A stretch of 64,000 bases of DNA from CAZLLE01 sp964560425. GTDB taxonomy: Bacteria; Campylobacterota; Campylobacteria; Campylobacterales; QNZT01. The notes under the pieces were generated by a model. That model was not told the DNA's origin. It ran no database searches and worked only from the letters and a program-made list of their open reading frames with translations. Location of the stretch: the NCBI GenBank assembly GCA_964560425.1, contig CAZLLE010000017.1:1-64000 (forward strand), read 5' to 3'. Position 1 is the stretch's first letter. Every line of letters begins with the position of its first letter. Of the stretch, positions 50,990 to 58,805 are shown piece after piece. Both the position numbers and the translations under genes were made by a program.

Positions 50990-52915
50990 ATGAATAAAAA
51001 AGTACAATTTCTAGCTCTATCAATCACAACAATTGCCCTTCTAAGTGGCTGCGGTGAGGAACCAAAAGAGAATCCACTATACGAGCAATATCTCATAAAC
51101 AAAAAAATTGCAGAACTTAACAAACCAAAGGTGCATCAAGAACCTAAAGTAGTAGTGGAACATGAAAAAGAGAAAGAAGTAAAAACTACACACACACCAG
51201 AACCAGAAAAAAAAGAAGTTGTACTAATTCATGATAAAAAAGAAGAACCGAAAGTTGTTCCTACTCCAGAAAAAGAAGAAGTTAAAAATAATACTCCTGT
51301 TCCTGAGAAAAAGGAGGTAAAAGTAGCTACTCCTGTTCCTGAGAAAAAGGAAGTAAAAGTAGTTACTCCTGTTCCTGAGAAAAAAGAGGTTACAAAAACT
51401 CAAGAAATTAAAGAGATCAAAAAAATTAAAGAAGTTCAACCAATCAAAGAGGTAAAAGAGGTTCAACCGATTAAAGAAATCAAAGAAGTAAAAGAGGTTC
51501 AAAAAGTTAGAGAGGTAAAAGAGGTAAAAAATATTACAACTCCAACAGAAAAAAAAGAGATTAAAGAGATTAAACAAGTTAAAGAGGTAAAACAAGAAAC
51601 GACAAAAGTTAAAGAGATCAAACAAGTTAAAGAGGTACAACAAGAGACAACAAAAGTCAAAGAGATTCAAAAAGTAAAAGAAATCAAAACTGAAATAGAA
51701 AAAAAAGAGATCAAAGAGGTTAAGAAAGTTAAAGAGGTCAGAGAAGTAAAACCAATCAAAGAGGTCAAACCTATAGCAATCATCGAGAGTACCAAACCAA
51801 AAGTACATACTCATATGCATAGACACTCTTCAATACTAAAACACTCTCATCCACACTCTCATAATAAAGATGGATCTCATACGCACAAACCAAAAATTAT
51901 AACAAAACCAGTAGTACACACTCATATGCATAGACATTCATCAATACTAGAACACTCACACCCTCATTCTCATGGGGCAAAAAGTTCACACACTCATGCA
52001 ATTGAACCAATTACTCAAGCAAAGATAACACAATCACTCACTCAAACAAAAATTTTAAAAGAGGATTCAGCAAAAGATGTTTTAGACTCTATTAAATTTA
52101 CACAAACAACAAAACAGATAGAGGTACCAAAAAAAGAGATATCAAATGCTACTCCATTAGATTTAGCAAAAACAAAAGCTAGTGCTAAAATCGCAAAATC
52201 TGTTGCATTAGTTGAAAATGCAAAAGCCGTTGCAACCGCACAAATCGCAACAGCTGTATCAGATGTTAAAATTGCACAAATCAAAGATAAAAAAGAGCCT
52301 ATATCAGAGCAAAAGATAAAAAGAGAGCAAGAAAAATCAGATATACAAATCAAAAAAGCAATCCAAACAACTCAAAATGCAAAAGATAAATCTGCAAATA
52401 AAATTGCAAAAAGTATTATCAAACTAGAGAAAGCCATTCCAGAGGATAAAGATATAATCAGCAATGTATCAAGTCAACAAGATATTACAAAAATGCTAAC
52501 AACTGTAAAAATAATCAAAGAGAATGCAGCAAAAGAGATTTTGAAATCTATTAAATTTATTGAATCTAATGAACCAGTAAATAAAGAGGAGAGCAAAGAG
52601 GTAAAATCTACTAGTGTAGAGATTGCAAAAGCAAAAGCAGCCGCAAAAATTGCAAAATCAATAGCATATGTGGAGAGTGCAAAAGCTGAAGCAACTGCAC
52701 AAATAGCCCAAGCTGTAGCAGAAGTAAAATTAGCAGAAGTCAATAGTGAAGATAAATCTATCTCACCAGACAAACTAAAAATAGAACAAGAAAAATCTGC
52801 TGTAGCCATAACCAAAGCTGTAGCAACAACTCAAATTGCCAAAGCAAAAGCAGCCCAAACAATTGCAAAAAGTGTTGAAAAAGTAGAAAGAGCAAGAGTA
52901 GAGACAGAAAAATAA
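50990..52915 (+). CDS. Repetitive histidine-rich lipoprotein with long helical repeats
   Basis: 641 aa. Signal peptide with lipobox LSGC (Cys21). Residues about 45-265 are a low-complexity Lys/Glu/Val/Pro region with PVPEKKEVK units and KEVKEIKEV-type short repeats. Two histidine modules follow (about 272-298 and 309-336, each with HTHMHRHSSIL and HSHPHSH), likely to bind Zn, Ni or Cu. The remaining part is a duplicated 153-residue Ala/Lys-rich helical unit (from 353 and from 506; IAKSIAYVESAKAEATAQIA type), a probable coiled coil. It stands alone with its own promoter, downstream of the orphan permease. Function unknown; metal storage or a periplasmic spacer are options. Confidence 0.75.
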   Translation: MNKKVQFLALSITTIALLSGCGEEPKENPLYEQYLINKKIAELNKPKVHQEPKVVVEHEKEKEVKTTHTPEPEKKEVVLIHDKKEEPKVVPTPEKEEVKNNTPVPEKKEVKVATPVPEKKEVKVVTPVPEKKEVTKTQEIKEIKKIKEVQPIKEVKEVQPIKEIKEVKEVQKVREVKEVKNITTPTEKKEIKEIKQVKEVKQETTKVKEIKQVKEVQQETTKVKEIQKVKEIKTEIEKKEIKEVKKVKEVREVKPIKEVKPIAIIESTKPKVHTHMHRHSSILKHSHPHSHNKDGSHTHKPKIITKPVVHTHMHRHSSILEHSHPHSHGAKSSHTHAIEPITQAKITQSLTQTKILKEDSAKDVLDSIKFTQTTKQIEVPKKEISNATPLDLAKTKASAKIAKSVALVENAKAVATAQIATAVSDVKIAQIKDKKEPISEQKIKREQEKSDIQIKKAIQTTQNAKDKSANKIAKSIIKLEKAIPEDKDIISNVSSQQDITKMLTTVKIIKENAAKEILKSIKFIESNEPVNKEESKEVKSTSVEIAKAKAAAKIAKSIAYVESAKAEATAQIAQAVAEVKLAEVNSEDKSISPDKLKIEQEKSAVAITKAVATTQIAKAKAAQTIAKSVEKVERARVETEK

Positions 52916-52978
52916 CTATTTAATAAATATCTGCAAGTATAAAAGCTTGTGGGTATTAATATATTTGATTTTGAATAG

Positions 52979-53069
52979 TGGCGGACAGTGAGAGATTCGA
53001 ACTCTCGGTAGGATTACTCCTACGCATCCTTAGCAGGGATGTGGTTTCAGCCAGCTCACCCAACTGTCC
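52979..53069 (-). tRNA. tRNA-Ser (GCT)
   Basis: 91 nt class II tRNA with a long variable arm (TAGGAGTAATCCTA). The acceptor GGACAGT pairs with ACTGTCC, the anticodon loop is CTGCTAA (GCT) in a CATCC/GGATG stem, and CCA is encoded. Confidence 0.96.
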
Positions 53070-53103
53070 ATTTGAAAGAAGCAGAATTATACATAAACAA
53101 TCT

Positions 53104-53787
53104 TTAAATTTTGCTTAAAATCCTACTTACTACCTCTTTTGGATTTTCTGCTTTATAGATTGGTCTACCTATTACAATAAAATCTACCAACTCATCTTTG
53201 GCTTTATCCAAAGATGCAACTCTCTTTTGATCACCGCTATCCTCACCAAATGGTCTTATACCTGGAGTCAATGTAATAAATTTATTTGAAGTACTCTCTT
53301 TGATAGATTTACTCTCAAAAGCAGAGCATACCACACCATCTATTCCACTTTGATAAGCGTTTTGGGCAAATTGTACTGCTTTTTTCTCTATGCTTTCATT
53401 ATATATCTCTTGAAAGTTTTTTTCATCAAAACTTGTCAACGCTGTAACAGCCAAAACAAGTGGAGGATTTTTGGTATTTGATAATCTATCCATGACTGTT
53501 TTCATTGCTACTTTACCACTAGAGGCATGAACATTAAACATATCTACACCTAATTTAGCTATCTCTTCTGCTGCGTCTGCCATAGTATTTGGAATATCAT
53601 AAAGTTTGAGATCCAAAAATATTTTGAAATTTGGATTAATCTCTTTTAGCTCTTTTATAAGTTGATAAGAGTCTCTAATATAACTTCTAAAACCAACTTT
53701 GAGCCAAATATCAAACTCCTTTAGTTCATTGGCTAAGTCCAAATTCTCTTTGGCTGTTGGTAAATCCAAAGATACACAAAGTTTCAT
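53104..53787 (-). CDS. pyrF: Orotidine 5'-phosphate decarboxylase
   Basis: 227 aa. LCVSLDLPT at the N-terminus, the catalytic DLKLYDIPNT near residue 60, and VIGRPIYKAENP near the C-terminus. Final step of UMP synthesis. Overlaps nusB by 4 bases; the ribH-nusB-pyrF order is conserved in the phylum. Confidence 0.96.
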   Translation of the reverse strand: MKLCVSLDLPTAKENLDLANELKEFDIWLKVGFRSYIRDSYQLIKELKEINPNFKIFLDLKLYDIPNTMADAAEEIAKLGVDMFNVHASSGKVAMKTVMDRLSNTKNPPLVLAVTALTSFDEKNFQEIYNESIEKKAVQFAQNAYQSGIDGVVCSAFESKSIKESTSNKFITLTPGIRPFGEDSGDQKRVASLDKAKDELVDFIVIGRPIYKAENPKEVVSRILSKI

Positions 53788-54185
53788 TTTTGACCTTTTC
53801 GTACAGAGTCCAACACACCATTTATAAATTTTGGAGCAGTATCAGCTGCAAGGTTTTTTGATAACTCTATTGCCTCATTTATAATTACTGCATGATCCAA
53901 AGAGCCATGAAGCATCTCATAAATTCCAAGACGCAAAATCGCTCGCTCAATTGATCCTATACTATCAATTTTCCAATCTTTTAGATGTCTATTCGCCTCT
54001 TGATCTATCTGATCTAAATTTTCACTTATACCATTAAAGAGTGAAAGTGCAAAATCCTTTTGTTGATTTCTTATCTTTTTGTCTTCAAGAATATCTTCTA
54101 CAAACTTCTCAATACTCTCATTACCCATATCTTTTGCGTATAGTAGAGAGATTACACTCTCTCTGACTTGATGTCGTGTTGCCAT
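53784..54185 (-). CDS. nusB: Transcription antitermination factor NusB
   Basis: 133 aa, all-helical. RESVISLLYAKDMGN at the start, IERAILRLGIYEMLHG and VIINEAIELSKNLAADTAPKF are conserved. Binds boxA of rRNA leaders with NusE. 3 bases after ribH. Confidence 0.95.
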   Translation of the reverse strand: MATRHQVRESVISLLYAKDMGNESIEKFVEDILEDKKIRNQQKDFALSLFNGISENLDQIDQEANRHLKDWKIDSIGSIERAILRLGIYEMLHGSLDHAVIINEAIELSKNLAADTAPKFINGVLDSVRKGQK

Positions 54186-54188
54186 AGG

Positions 54189-54662
54189 TTAATTATCTTC
54201 CAAATTAGTATAAAGACTCATCATCTCAATAATAGTTGTCATTGCTTCAAAACCTTTATTTCCTGCTTTGCTTCCTGCTCTCTCAATAGCTTGTTCTATT
54301 GTATCAACTGTCAATACACCAAAAGATACAGCAGCATTATGTTTGAGACCTACAGAGGCAACACCCTTTGTAGCTTCAGCAGATATATAATCAAAATGTG
54401 GCGTACTTCCACGAATCACAGCACCAACGCAACAAACTCCATCATATTTTCCAGAAGCTAACAGCTTTGAGAGTGCAAAAGGTATCTCAAATGCACCAGG
54501 TACCAATACTAAATCAAGATTTGATTCATCTCCACCATGTCTTACAAATGCATCTTTTGCACCTTCGACTAATCTATCTGTAATAATGTGATTAAATCTA
54601 CCATTAATAATAGCTACCTTTTCATTTCCACTTAGTGCTAATTTTCCCTCTATGATATTCAT
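54189..54662 (-). CDS. ribH: 6,7-dimethyl-8-ribityllumazine synthase
   Basis: 157 aa. INGRFNHIITDRLVEGA, PGAFEIPFALSKL, GAVIRGSTPHFDYI and GVLTVDTIEQAIERAG cover the substrate site of lumazine synthase. It acts with RibA (12.4 kb) in riboflavin synthesis. First gene of the leftward ribH-nusB-pyrF operon. Confidence 0.96.
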   Translation of the reverse strand: MNIIEGKLALSGNEKVAIINGRFNHIITDRLVEGAKDAFVRHGGDESNLDLVLVPGAFEIPFALSKLLASGKYDGVCCVGAVIRGSTPHFDYISAEATKGVASVGLKHNAAVSFGVLTVDTIEQAIERAGSKAGNKGFEAMTTIIEMMSLYTNLEDN

Positions 54663-54728
54663 AAAATTCCTCTTTTTTATATTTTATTACTAAATTAAAT
54701 ATAGTACTTTTATACCATTTTATCTAAA

Positions 54729-55652
54729 TTAATTCAAACTATCCAAAATCAATAGTGCATCTTTATAGATAGGCTCATCAATAAAACCATACTCTTGATC
54801 CATAAAACCACTTACACCCTGCTCTATCATCTCTTCATACTGATTTTTAATATGTCTTGCTCTCTCAATTATCCAATCATCTGTCTTAAAAACCTCATTA
54901 GCAATCAAAACTTGTTTTGGACCAAGACAACTTTTGGCACTATAGCCCATTATTTTCTCTATTTTACACCAGTTTCTATAGCCTTCCAAATCATTATAGT
55001 TTTGATATGTAAAACCTACAGGAGTTACACCTGCAATTTTACTATCAATTAAAAATCTACTCATGATATATTCAATAGTAGGGTTACTAAATTGCAAAAT
55101 AGATTGTGAAATTTTCAGATCATTTAAAAGGTCTAAAATACCAAGATAACAGACCTCAACAGTTCCATCTAAATTGATATAACGAAGGTTATTAAAAGCT
55201 TCACTTGTCTCTATAGAGAGATGAAGTTTGATATCCTCATCCAAAATTTCCAAAACATTCTCTACATCTTCCAAATCTCTCACTTTGGAGACACGAATAG
55301 CATCTGGTTTGACTTTATTTAAAAAGAGTATCTCCTCTTTACCACCTTTATCAAAAGGATTTACACGAACTGTGATCTTTGACTTTGAATTTTCTAGATT
55401 GGATATAAATACAGCGGCCAAAAGCAGAGCTCTCTCTTTATATTGAGGAGCTACACCATCTTCCAAATTGATAATAATAATATCAGCTTCCTGATCATCA
55501 ATATTATTTAAATGGTCTATATTAAGAGGGTTCAGCATCATTGCTGATCTTATAGATGATATTTTTGCTGCCTTTCGATCAGGTGTACAGATTAGACCAG
55601 CTAACCATTCATCATCAAAACTATCAAAAAACGAGATATCTTTAAAAACCAT
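54729..55652 (-). CDS. HpcH/HpaI aldolase / CitE-family lyase
   Basis: 307 aa. RSAMMLNP, DIIIINLEDGVAPQYKERAL, IRVSKVRDLEDV and CYLGILDLLNDL match CitE and malyl-CoA lyase barrels, with the Mg-binding Glu/Asp pair in LEDGV and ILDLLND. No citD or citF is adjacent, so a role in CoA-ester cleavage or an RNA-processing CitE-like function is open. Single gene upstream of ribH with a 66-base gap. Confidence 0.8.
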   Translation of the reverse strand: MVFKDISFFDSFDDEWLAGLICTPDRKAAKISSIRSAMMLNPLNIDHLNNIDDQEADIIIINLEDGVAPQYKERALLLAAVFISNLENSKSKITVRVNPFDKGGKEEILFLNKVKPDAIRVSKVRDLEDVENVLEILDEDIKLHLSIETSEAFNNLRYINLDGTVEVCYLGILDLLNDLKISQSILQFSNPTIEYIMSRFLIDSKIAGVTPVGFTYQNYNDLEGYRNWCKIEKIMGYSAKSCLGPKQVLIANEVFKTDDWIIERARHIKNQYEEMIEQGVSGFMDQEYGFIDEPIYKDALLILDSLN

Positions 55653-55686
55653 GGAGGTACCTTTTTATGTAATAAGGCTTACATGA

Positions 55687-55692
55687 TATAAT
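55687..55692 (+). promoter_or_regulatory. Extended -10 promoter of the 74-aa gene, probably leaderless
   Basis: TGATATAAT ends 6 bases before the ATG at 55699, leaving no room for a ribosome binding site. Confidence 0.6.
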
Positions 55693-55698
55693 AACTTC

Positions 55699-55923
55699 AT
55701 GGAAAAAATACTAAATTGCATAGATAATTACATGAAAGATTTGGAGTGTAACATTATGGACATTGTAAATGATCAAGCTATTCCATTGACTGAAAAAAAT
55801 AGACTTATGGAACCTATTGCTGATCAAAAAAAAGTTCTAGTTTACACAAAAGAGGCACTTTTGAGTATCAAAAGTAAAAAATATGAAGCCAAATGTGGCA
55901 TGATGAATCAAAGGAATAGTTAA
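55699..55923 (+). CDS. Small conserved-looking protein upstream of dut
   Basis: 74 aa, helical and soluble, with three Cys (residues 7, 17, 66). Not recognised. A promoter directly at its start and a 3-base gap to the dUTPase gene show that it is the first gene of a dut operon. Probably translated from a leaderless mRNA. Confidence 0.6.
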   Translation: MEKILNCIDNYMKDLECNIMDIVNDQAIPLTEKNRLMEPIADQKKVLVYTKEALLSIKSKKYEAKCGMMNQRNS

Positions 55924-55926
55924 TAT

Positions 55927-56622
55927 ATGACAAACCAAGAGATGATCAAAGAGATGTTTACTCTCCAACAAAAACTCAATGATAACACAAATGGCAAAGG
56001 TTGGGAAAAAGGATATACACAACATAATCGAATTATTAACTGGAGACGCTGTATATATATGGAGTCTGCTGAACTAATTGATAGTTTTAATTGGAAACAT
56101 TGGAAAGATATCAATATAGAACCAAATTGGGAAAATGCAAAAGTTGAACTTGCTGATATTTGGCACTTTATTTTAAGCTTAGGATTAGAACTATACAAAA
56201 ATGAGAGATTGGGAGATATTGACCAAATAGCCCATGATGTATCACATATGAGATATTTTGATGAGTTTTGCAAAGAGGCACTTCAACCTGAAAAAGAGGA
56301 TGCTTTTTCCATTATTAGTGTTGTTGAGTATCTTATGAAAAATAGTCTCAATCATGAAAGTTTCTCAAGATTGAGTGATGATTTTTTCTTGGTTGCTATT
56401 GAGTGTGGTCTTAATCTTGAAGAGTTATATAAACTATACATTGCAAAAAATGTCCTAAATGGTTTTAGACAAAATAATGGCTACAAAGATGGAACTTATA
56501 TCAAAACTTGGAATACTCAAGAGGATAATGAAGTGATGTTAGAGATATTAGAGCATGGCACACCAAATGCCCAAGAGCTATATAACCAATTAGAAAAAAA
56601 GTATCAGACTATCTCCAAATGA
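55927..56622 (+). CDS. dut: Dimeric dUTPase
   Basis: 231 aa. All-alpha MazG-like fold of the Campylobacter/trypanosome type, not the trimeric beta enzyme: WRRCIYMESAELIDSFNWKHWK near residue 37 and VELADIWHFILSLGLEL near 74 supply the Mg-binding acidic residues, with KNVLNGFRQNNGYKDGTY near 175. Splits dUTP to dUMP. 4-base overlap with the following gene. Confidence 0.93.
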   Translation: MTNQEMIKEMFTLQQKLNDNTNGKGWEKGYTQHNRIINWRRCIYMESAELIDSFNWKHWKDINIEPNWENAKVELADIWHFILSLGLELYKNERLGDIDQIAHDVSHMRYFDEFCKEALQPEKEDAFSIISVVEYLMKNSLNHESFSRLSDDFFLVAIECGLNLEELYKLYIAKNVLNGFRQNNGYKDGTYIKTWNTQEDNEVMLEILEHGTPNAQELYNQLEKKYQTISK

Positions 56623-57143
56623 TCTCAAAAAAACTTATATTAATATGGTTGGTACTTTTACCAACTATACTACTTTCAAAAGCACTCACAATGAGACAAA
56701 TTTTAATACTCCATACCGTCAAAAATATTGCACTACAACATCCAAATAAGAGAGGAAAAACTTTTGAAAAAACAGCCATGGCAATATGCCTAGTTGAAAC
56801 AAGTGGAGGAAAAGCAAATTTTGGAGATAAACAACTACTTAGAAAAAATATCAAAGATGCCTCGTATGGAATAATGCAAGTAAGACTTCAAACAGCAAGA
56901 TTTGTAGCTAAAGCATTTAATCTAGAATACATAAACCAAATGAGTGATATTGAAATCATCACAAACCTAATGCAAGATAACAACTTCAGTGCCAAAATGG
57001 GTATTTTATATATAGTATGGCTAAGCGATCACTCAAAAAGCTATTTTGAAATGGTAAGCCGATACAACGGAGGCAGAGTAAATCATCCATATTACAACAA
57101 AGTTCAAAACAAACTCAATTTTCTAAAAAAATATAAGTTTTAA
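56619..57143 (+). CDS. Periplasmic lytic transglycosylase-like (SLT) protein
   Basis: 174 aa with signal peptide. The lysozyme-like fold is indicated by MAICLVETSGGKANFG (catalytic Glu near residue 60), DASYGIMQVRLQTARFVAKAF and VSRYNGGRV. Only the catalytic domain is present. Cleaves peptidoglycan; flagellum or envelope assembly is possible. Starts inside the end of dut. Confidence 0.78.
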   Translation: MISKKLILIWLVLLPTILLSKALTMRQILILHTVKNIALQHPNKRGKTFEKTAMAICLVETSGGKANFGDKQLLRKNIKDASYGIMQVRLQTARFVAKAFNLEYINQMSDIEIITNLMQDNNFSAKMGILYIVWLSDHSKSYFEMVSRYNGGRVNHPYYNKVQNKLNFLKKYKF

Positions 57144-57235
57144 AAGAGTAATTTTAGACACTTTTTACAAAACAGGATAAAAAAACTCCTAATTTCTTTC
57201 TAATTAAGACTATTTTTATCTTCTTTAATATATCA

Positions 57236-57256
57236 TTATGATAATAACAATCATAA
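57236..57256. promoter_or_regulatory. Dyad TTATGAT-N7-ATCATAA before the cytochrome c gene
   Basis: Perfect 7-base arms directly upstream of the ribosome binding site. It recalls Fur-type boxes in base content, but the match to a Fur consensus is only partial. Confidence 0.3.
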
Positions 57257-57267
57257 CGGAGAACTAT

Positions 57268-57597
57268 ATGAAGAGATTAATAATTTCACTAACATTTTTA
57301 GCAACAATCAATTTAAGTGCTAATGTAAAGGCGGGAGAAAAAGTATATAAAGAGAATTGTGCTGTTTGTCACACTGTAAATGGTGGCTCTGCTTTAGGTC
57401 CTGATTTTAACATTGTATCTTATACAAGGCACAAAAAAGATATAGAGAACTATGCAAAAGATCCATATTCTCTTTTTGAGAAATTTGGATACAGTGCAAA
57501 TGCAATGCCTACATTACCATTGGAAGATCAAGAATTTAGGGATGTTGCGGATTATATCTCATCTTTACAACCATTTAAAGAGTGGATGAAAAAGTAA
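57268..57597 (+). CDS. Small periplasmic cytochrome c
   Basis: 109 aa from ATG 57268 (CGGAGA site). Signal peptide ending NLSA, one haem motif CAVCH near residue 32, GSALGPDFN, and a Met ligand in SANAMPTLPL. It is a class I monohaem cytochrome, soluble in the periplasm, such as an electron donor to a terminal oxidase or peroxidase. Single gene with a hairpin after it. Confidence 0.85.
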   Translation: MKRLIISLTFLATINLSANVKAGEKVYKENCAVCHTVNGGSALGPDFNIVSYTRHKKDIENYAKDPYSLFEKFGYSANAMPTLPLEDQEFRDVADYISSLQPFKEWMKK

Positions 57598-57604
57598 GAT
57601 AGAA

Positions 57605-57642
57605 GCAAGGAAAAGAAGGTAGCTTATAAAGCTTTTCCTTGC
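57605..57642. terminator. Stem-loop between convergent cytochrome c and PilZ genes
   Basis: 11-base perfect arms GCAAGGAAAAG and CTTTTCCTTGC, 16 bases apart. The right arm lies inside the last codons of the PilZ gene. No T-run follows, so it may not be an efficient rho-independent terminator. Confidence 0.45.
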
Positions 57643-58736
57643 AATTCAAGAAGCAGTAGACTTTGACACAGTGAGATATATTCGGCAATCTCTGTTTGTA
57701 CTTCTGGAGATGGGTAGATATTTAAAACCATTTGATTTCCAAATATTTTATAAACCATAGCTCTTACATCAATAGAGTGCATAGCATGTGAACTATTTTC
57801 TAAATGAAATGTAAGTTGAAATTTCTTGTTTTGTAGCTCTTTGATCTGTAACTCTTCAATTTTTGCAAGTTGAGTTGTAAATAAAATTGAATTTTTGGAT
57901 ATATCAGATACCAATCCCTCAATCTGAATCTCCTCTTCAAATGCAAGTAGAGCCTGAACTGGTTTGTGGGGAGCAACTCTAATATTTTTACGGTGAACTG
58001 GTGAATTATCCATAAATTTAATACTATTTAGCTCTACAACAGAGTGAGCCAAATCAATACTAACAATATCTGCACGCATAACATCTGGAATCATTTTATG
58101 CTCTAAATATACAAACTCCTCTCTTTTTAGAAATGATAAATACTCCTTATTTGATCTAATCTTCACATAATTATCTACAAATTCTAAAATTTCAGCTTCA
58201 TGAACTAATGGAGCCTCTTTATAAAAACCATATAGATTAATTTTTGGCTCTTTGACAAAAATAGCTTGAAAGCTCTCTCCACTAGAACCATAATCAAAAT
58301 ATCTTGTAGCATAAAAGATATCTTTTCTTTGTGAGACTTTAGACTTCATATAAAGACTATGAACTCTCTCTATAATATCAAGTAAACTATCTTCATCTTC
58401 GCTATAATCAGTTACACCTACACCTTTAATCTCAATACCATACTTAATTTTTATGCTCATGACAAGGTTTTTCATAGTCATAACAGCGGTATGCAATTTG
58501 GTATCATGTAAAAACAGCAAAAAGCTATTTCTACCCTCAGGGATCATGGGCGTAAAATCTAAAAATGAGTGAATAAATCCAATTACTTCTTTGAATAGTT
58601 CTGGCTTTTGTAAATCAAACTTCAAATCTAATTTTGCAACACATAAATGTGTACTATAATTTTTAGCTTTATCTAATTGTGCTTCTAAGATTGCTTGATT
58701 TAAGAAACTAGCAACCAATATTCCTTCATTATCCAT
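57624..58736 (-). CDS. Degenerate GGDEF-like domain plus PilZ-type c-di-GMP domain
   Basis: 370 aa, cytoplasmic. The N-terminal 160 aa resemble a GGDEF nucleotidyl cyclase fold without the active-site motif (FLLFLHDTKLHTAVMTMKNLVMSIKIKYG, GVGVTDYSEDEDSLLDIIERV). The C-terminal region carries RKNIR, fitting the PilZ RxxxR motif, and SDISKNSI in place of (D/N)xSxxG, so the Gly is lost. It may still bind c-di-GMP or have become a pure interaction module. Single gene, convergent with cytochrome c. Confidence 0.55.
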   Translation of the reverse strand: MDNEGILVASFLNQAILEAQLDKAKNYSTHLCVAKLDLKFDLQKPELFKEVIGFIHSFLDFTPMIPEGRNSFLLFLHDTKLHTAVMTMKNLVMSIKIKYGIEIKGVGVTDYSEDEDSLLDIIERVHSLYMKSKVSQRKDIFYATRYFDYGSSGESFQAIFVKEPKINLYGFYKEAPLVHEAEILEFVDNYVKIRSNKEYLSFLKREEFVYLEHKMIPDVMRADIVSIDLAHSVVELNSIKFMDNSPVHRKNIRVAPHKPVQALLAFEEEIQIEGLVSDISKNSILFTTQLAKIEELQIKELQNKKFQLTFHLENSSHAMHSIDVRAMVYKIFGNQMVLNIYPSPEVQTEIAEYISLCQSLLLLELQGKAL

Positions 58737-58765
58737 AATTTTTCCTCACTTATATACCCTTTTGC

Positions 58766-58771
58766 TATAAT
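58766..58771 (+). promoter_or_regulatory. Extended -10 promoter of ciaB
   Basis: TGCTATAAT, 34 bases upstream of the ATG at 58806; leader with a TAGGGG ribosome binding site. Confidence 0.6.
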
Positions 58772-58805
58772 TCGACAAAAAGCAGAAAATATTTAGGGGT
58801 TGGAG

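Noticed and set aside
51224..51826. 200-codon Phe/Leu-rich open frame on the minus strand
   Set aside because: It is the antisense shadow of the Lys/Glu repeats of the lipoprotein gene; repetitive AAA/GAA codons keep the opposite strand open.
54168..54461. 97-codon frame opposite ribH and nusB
   Set aside because: Antisense to two well-identified core genes.
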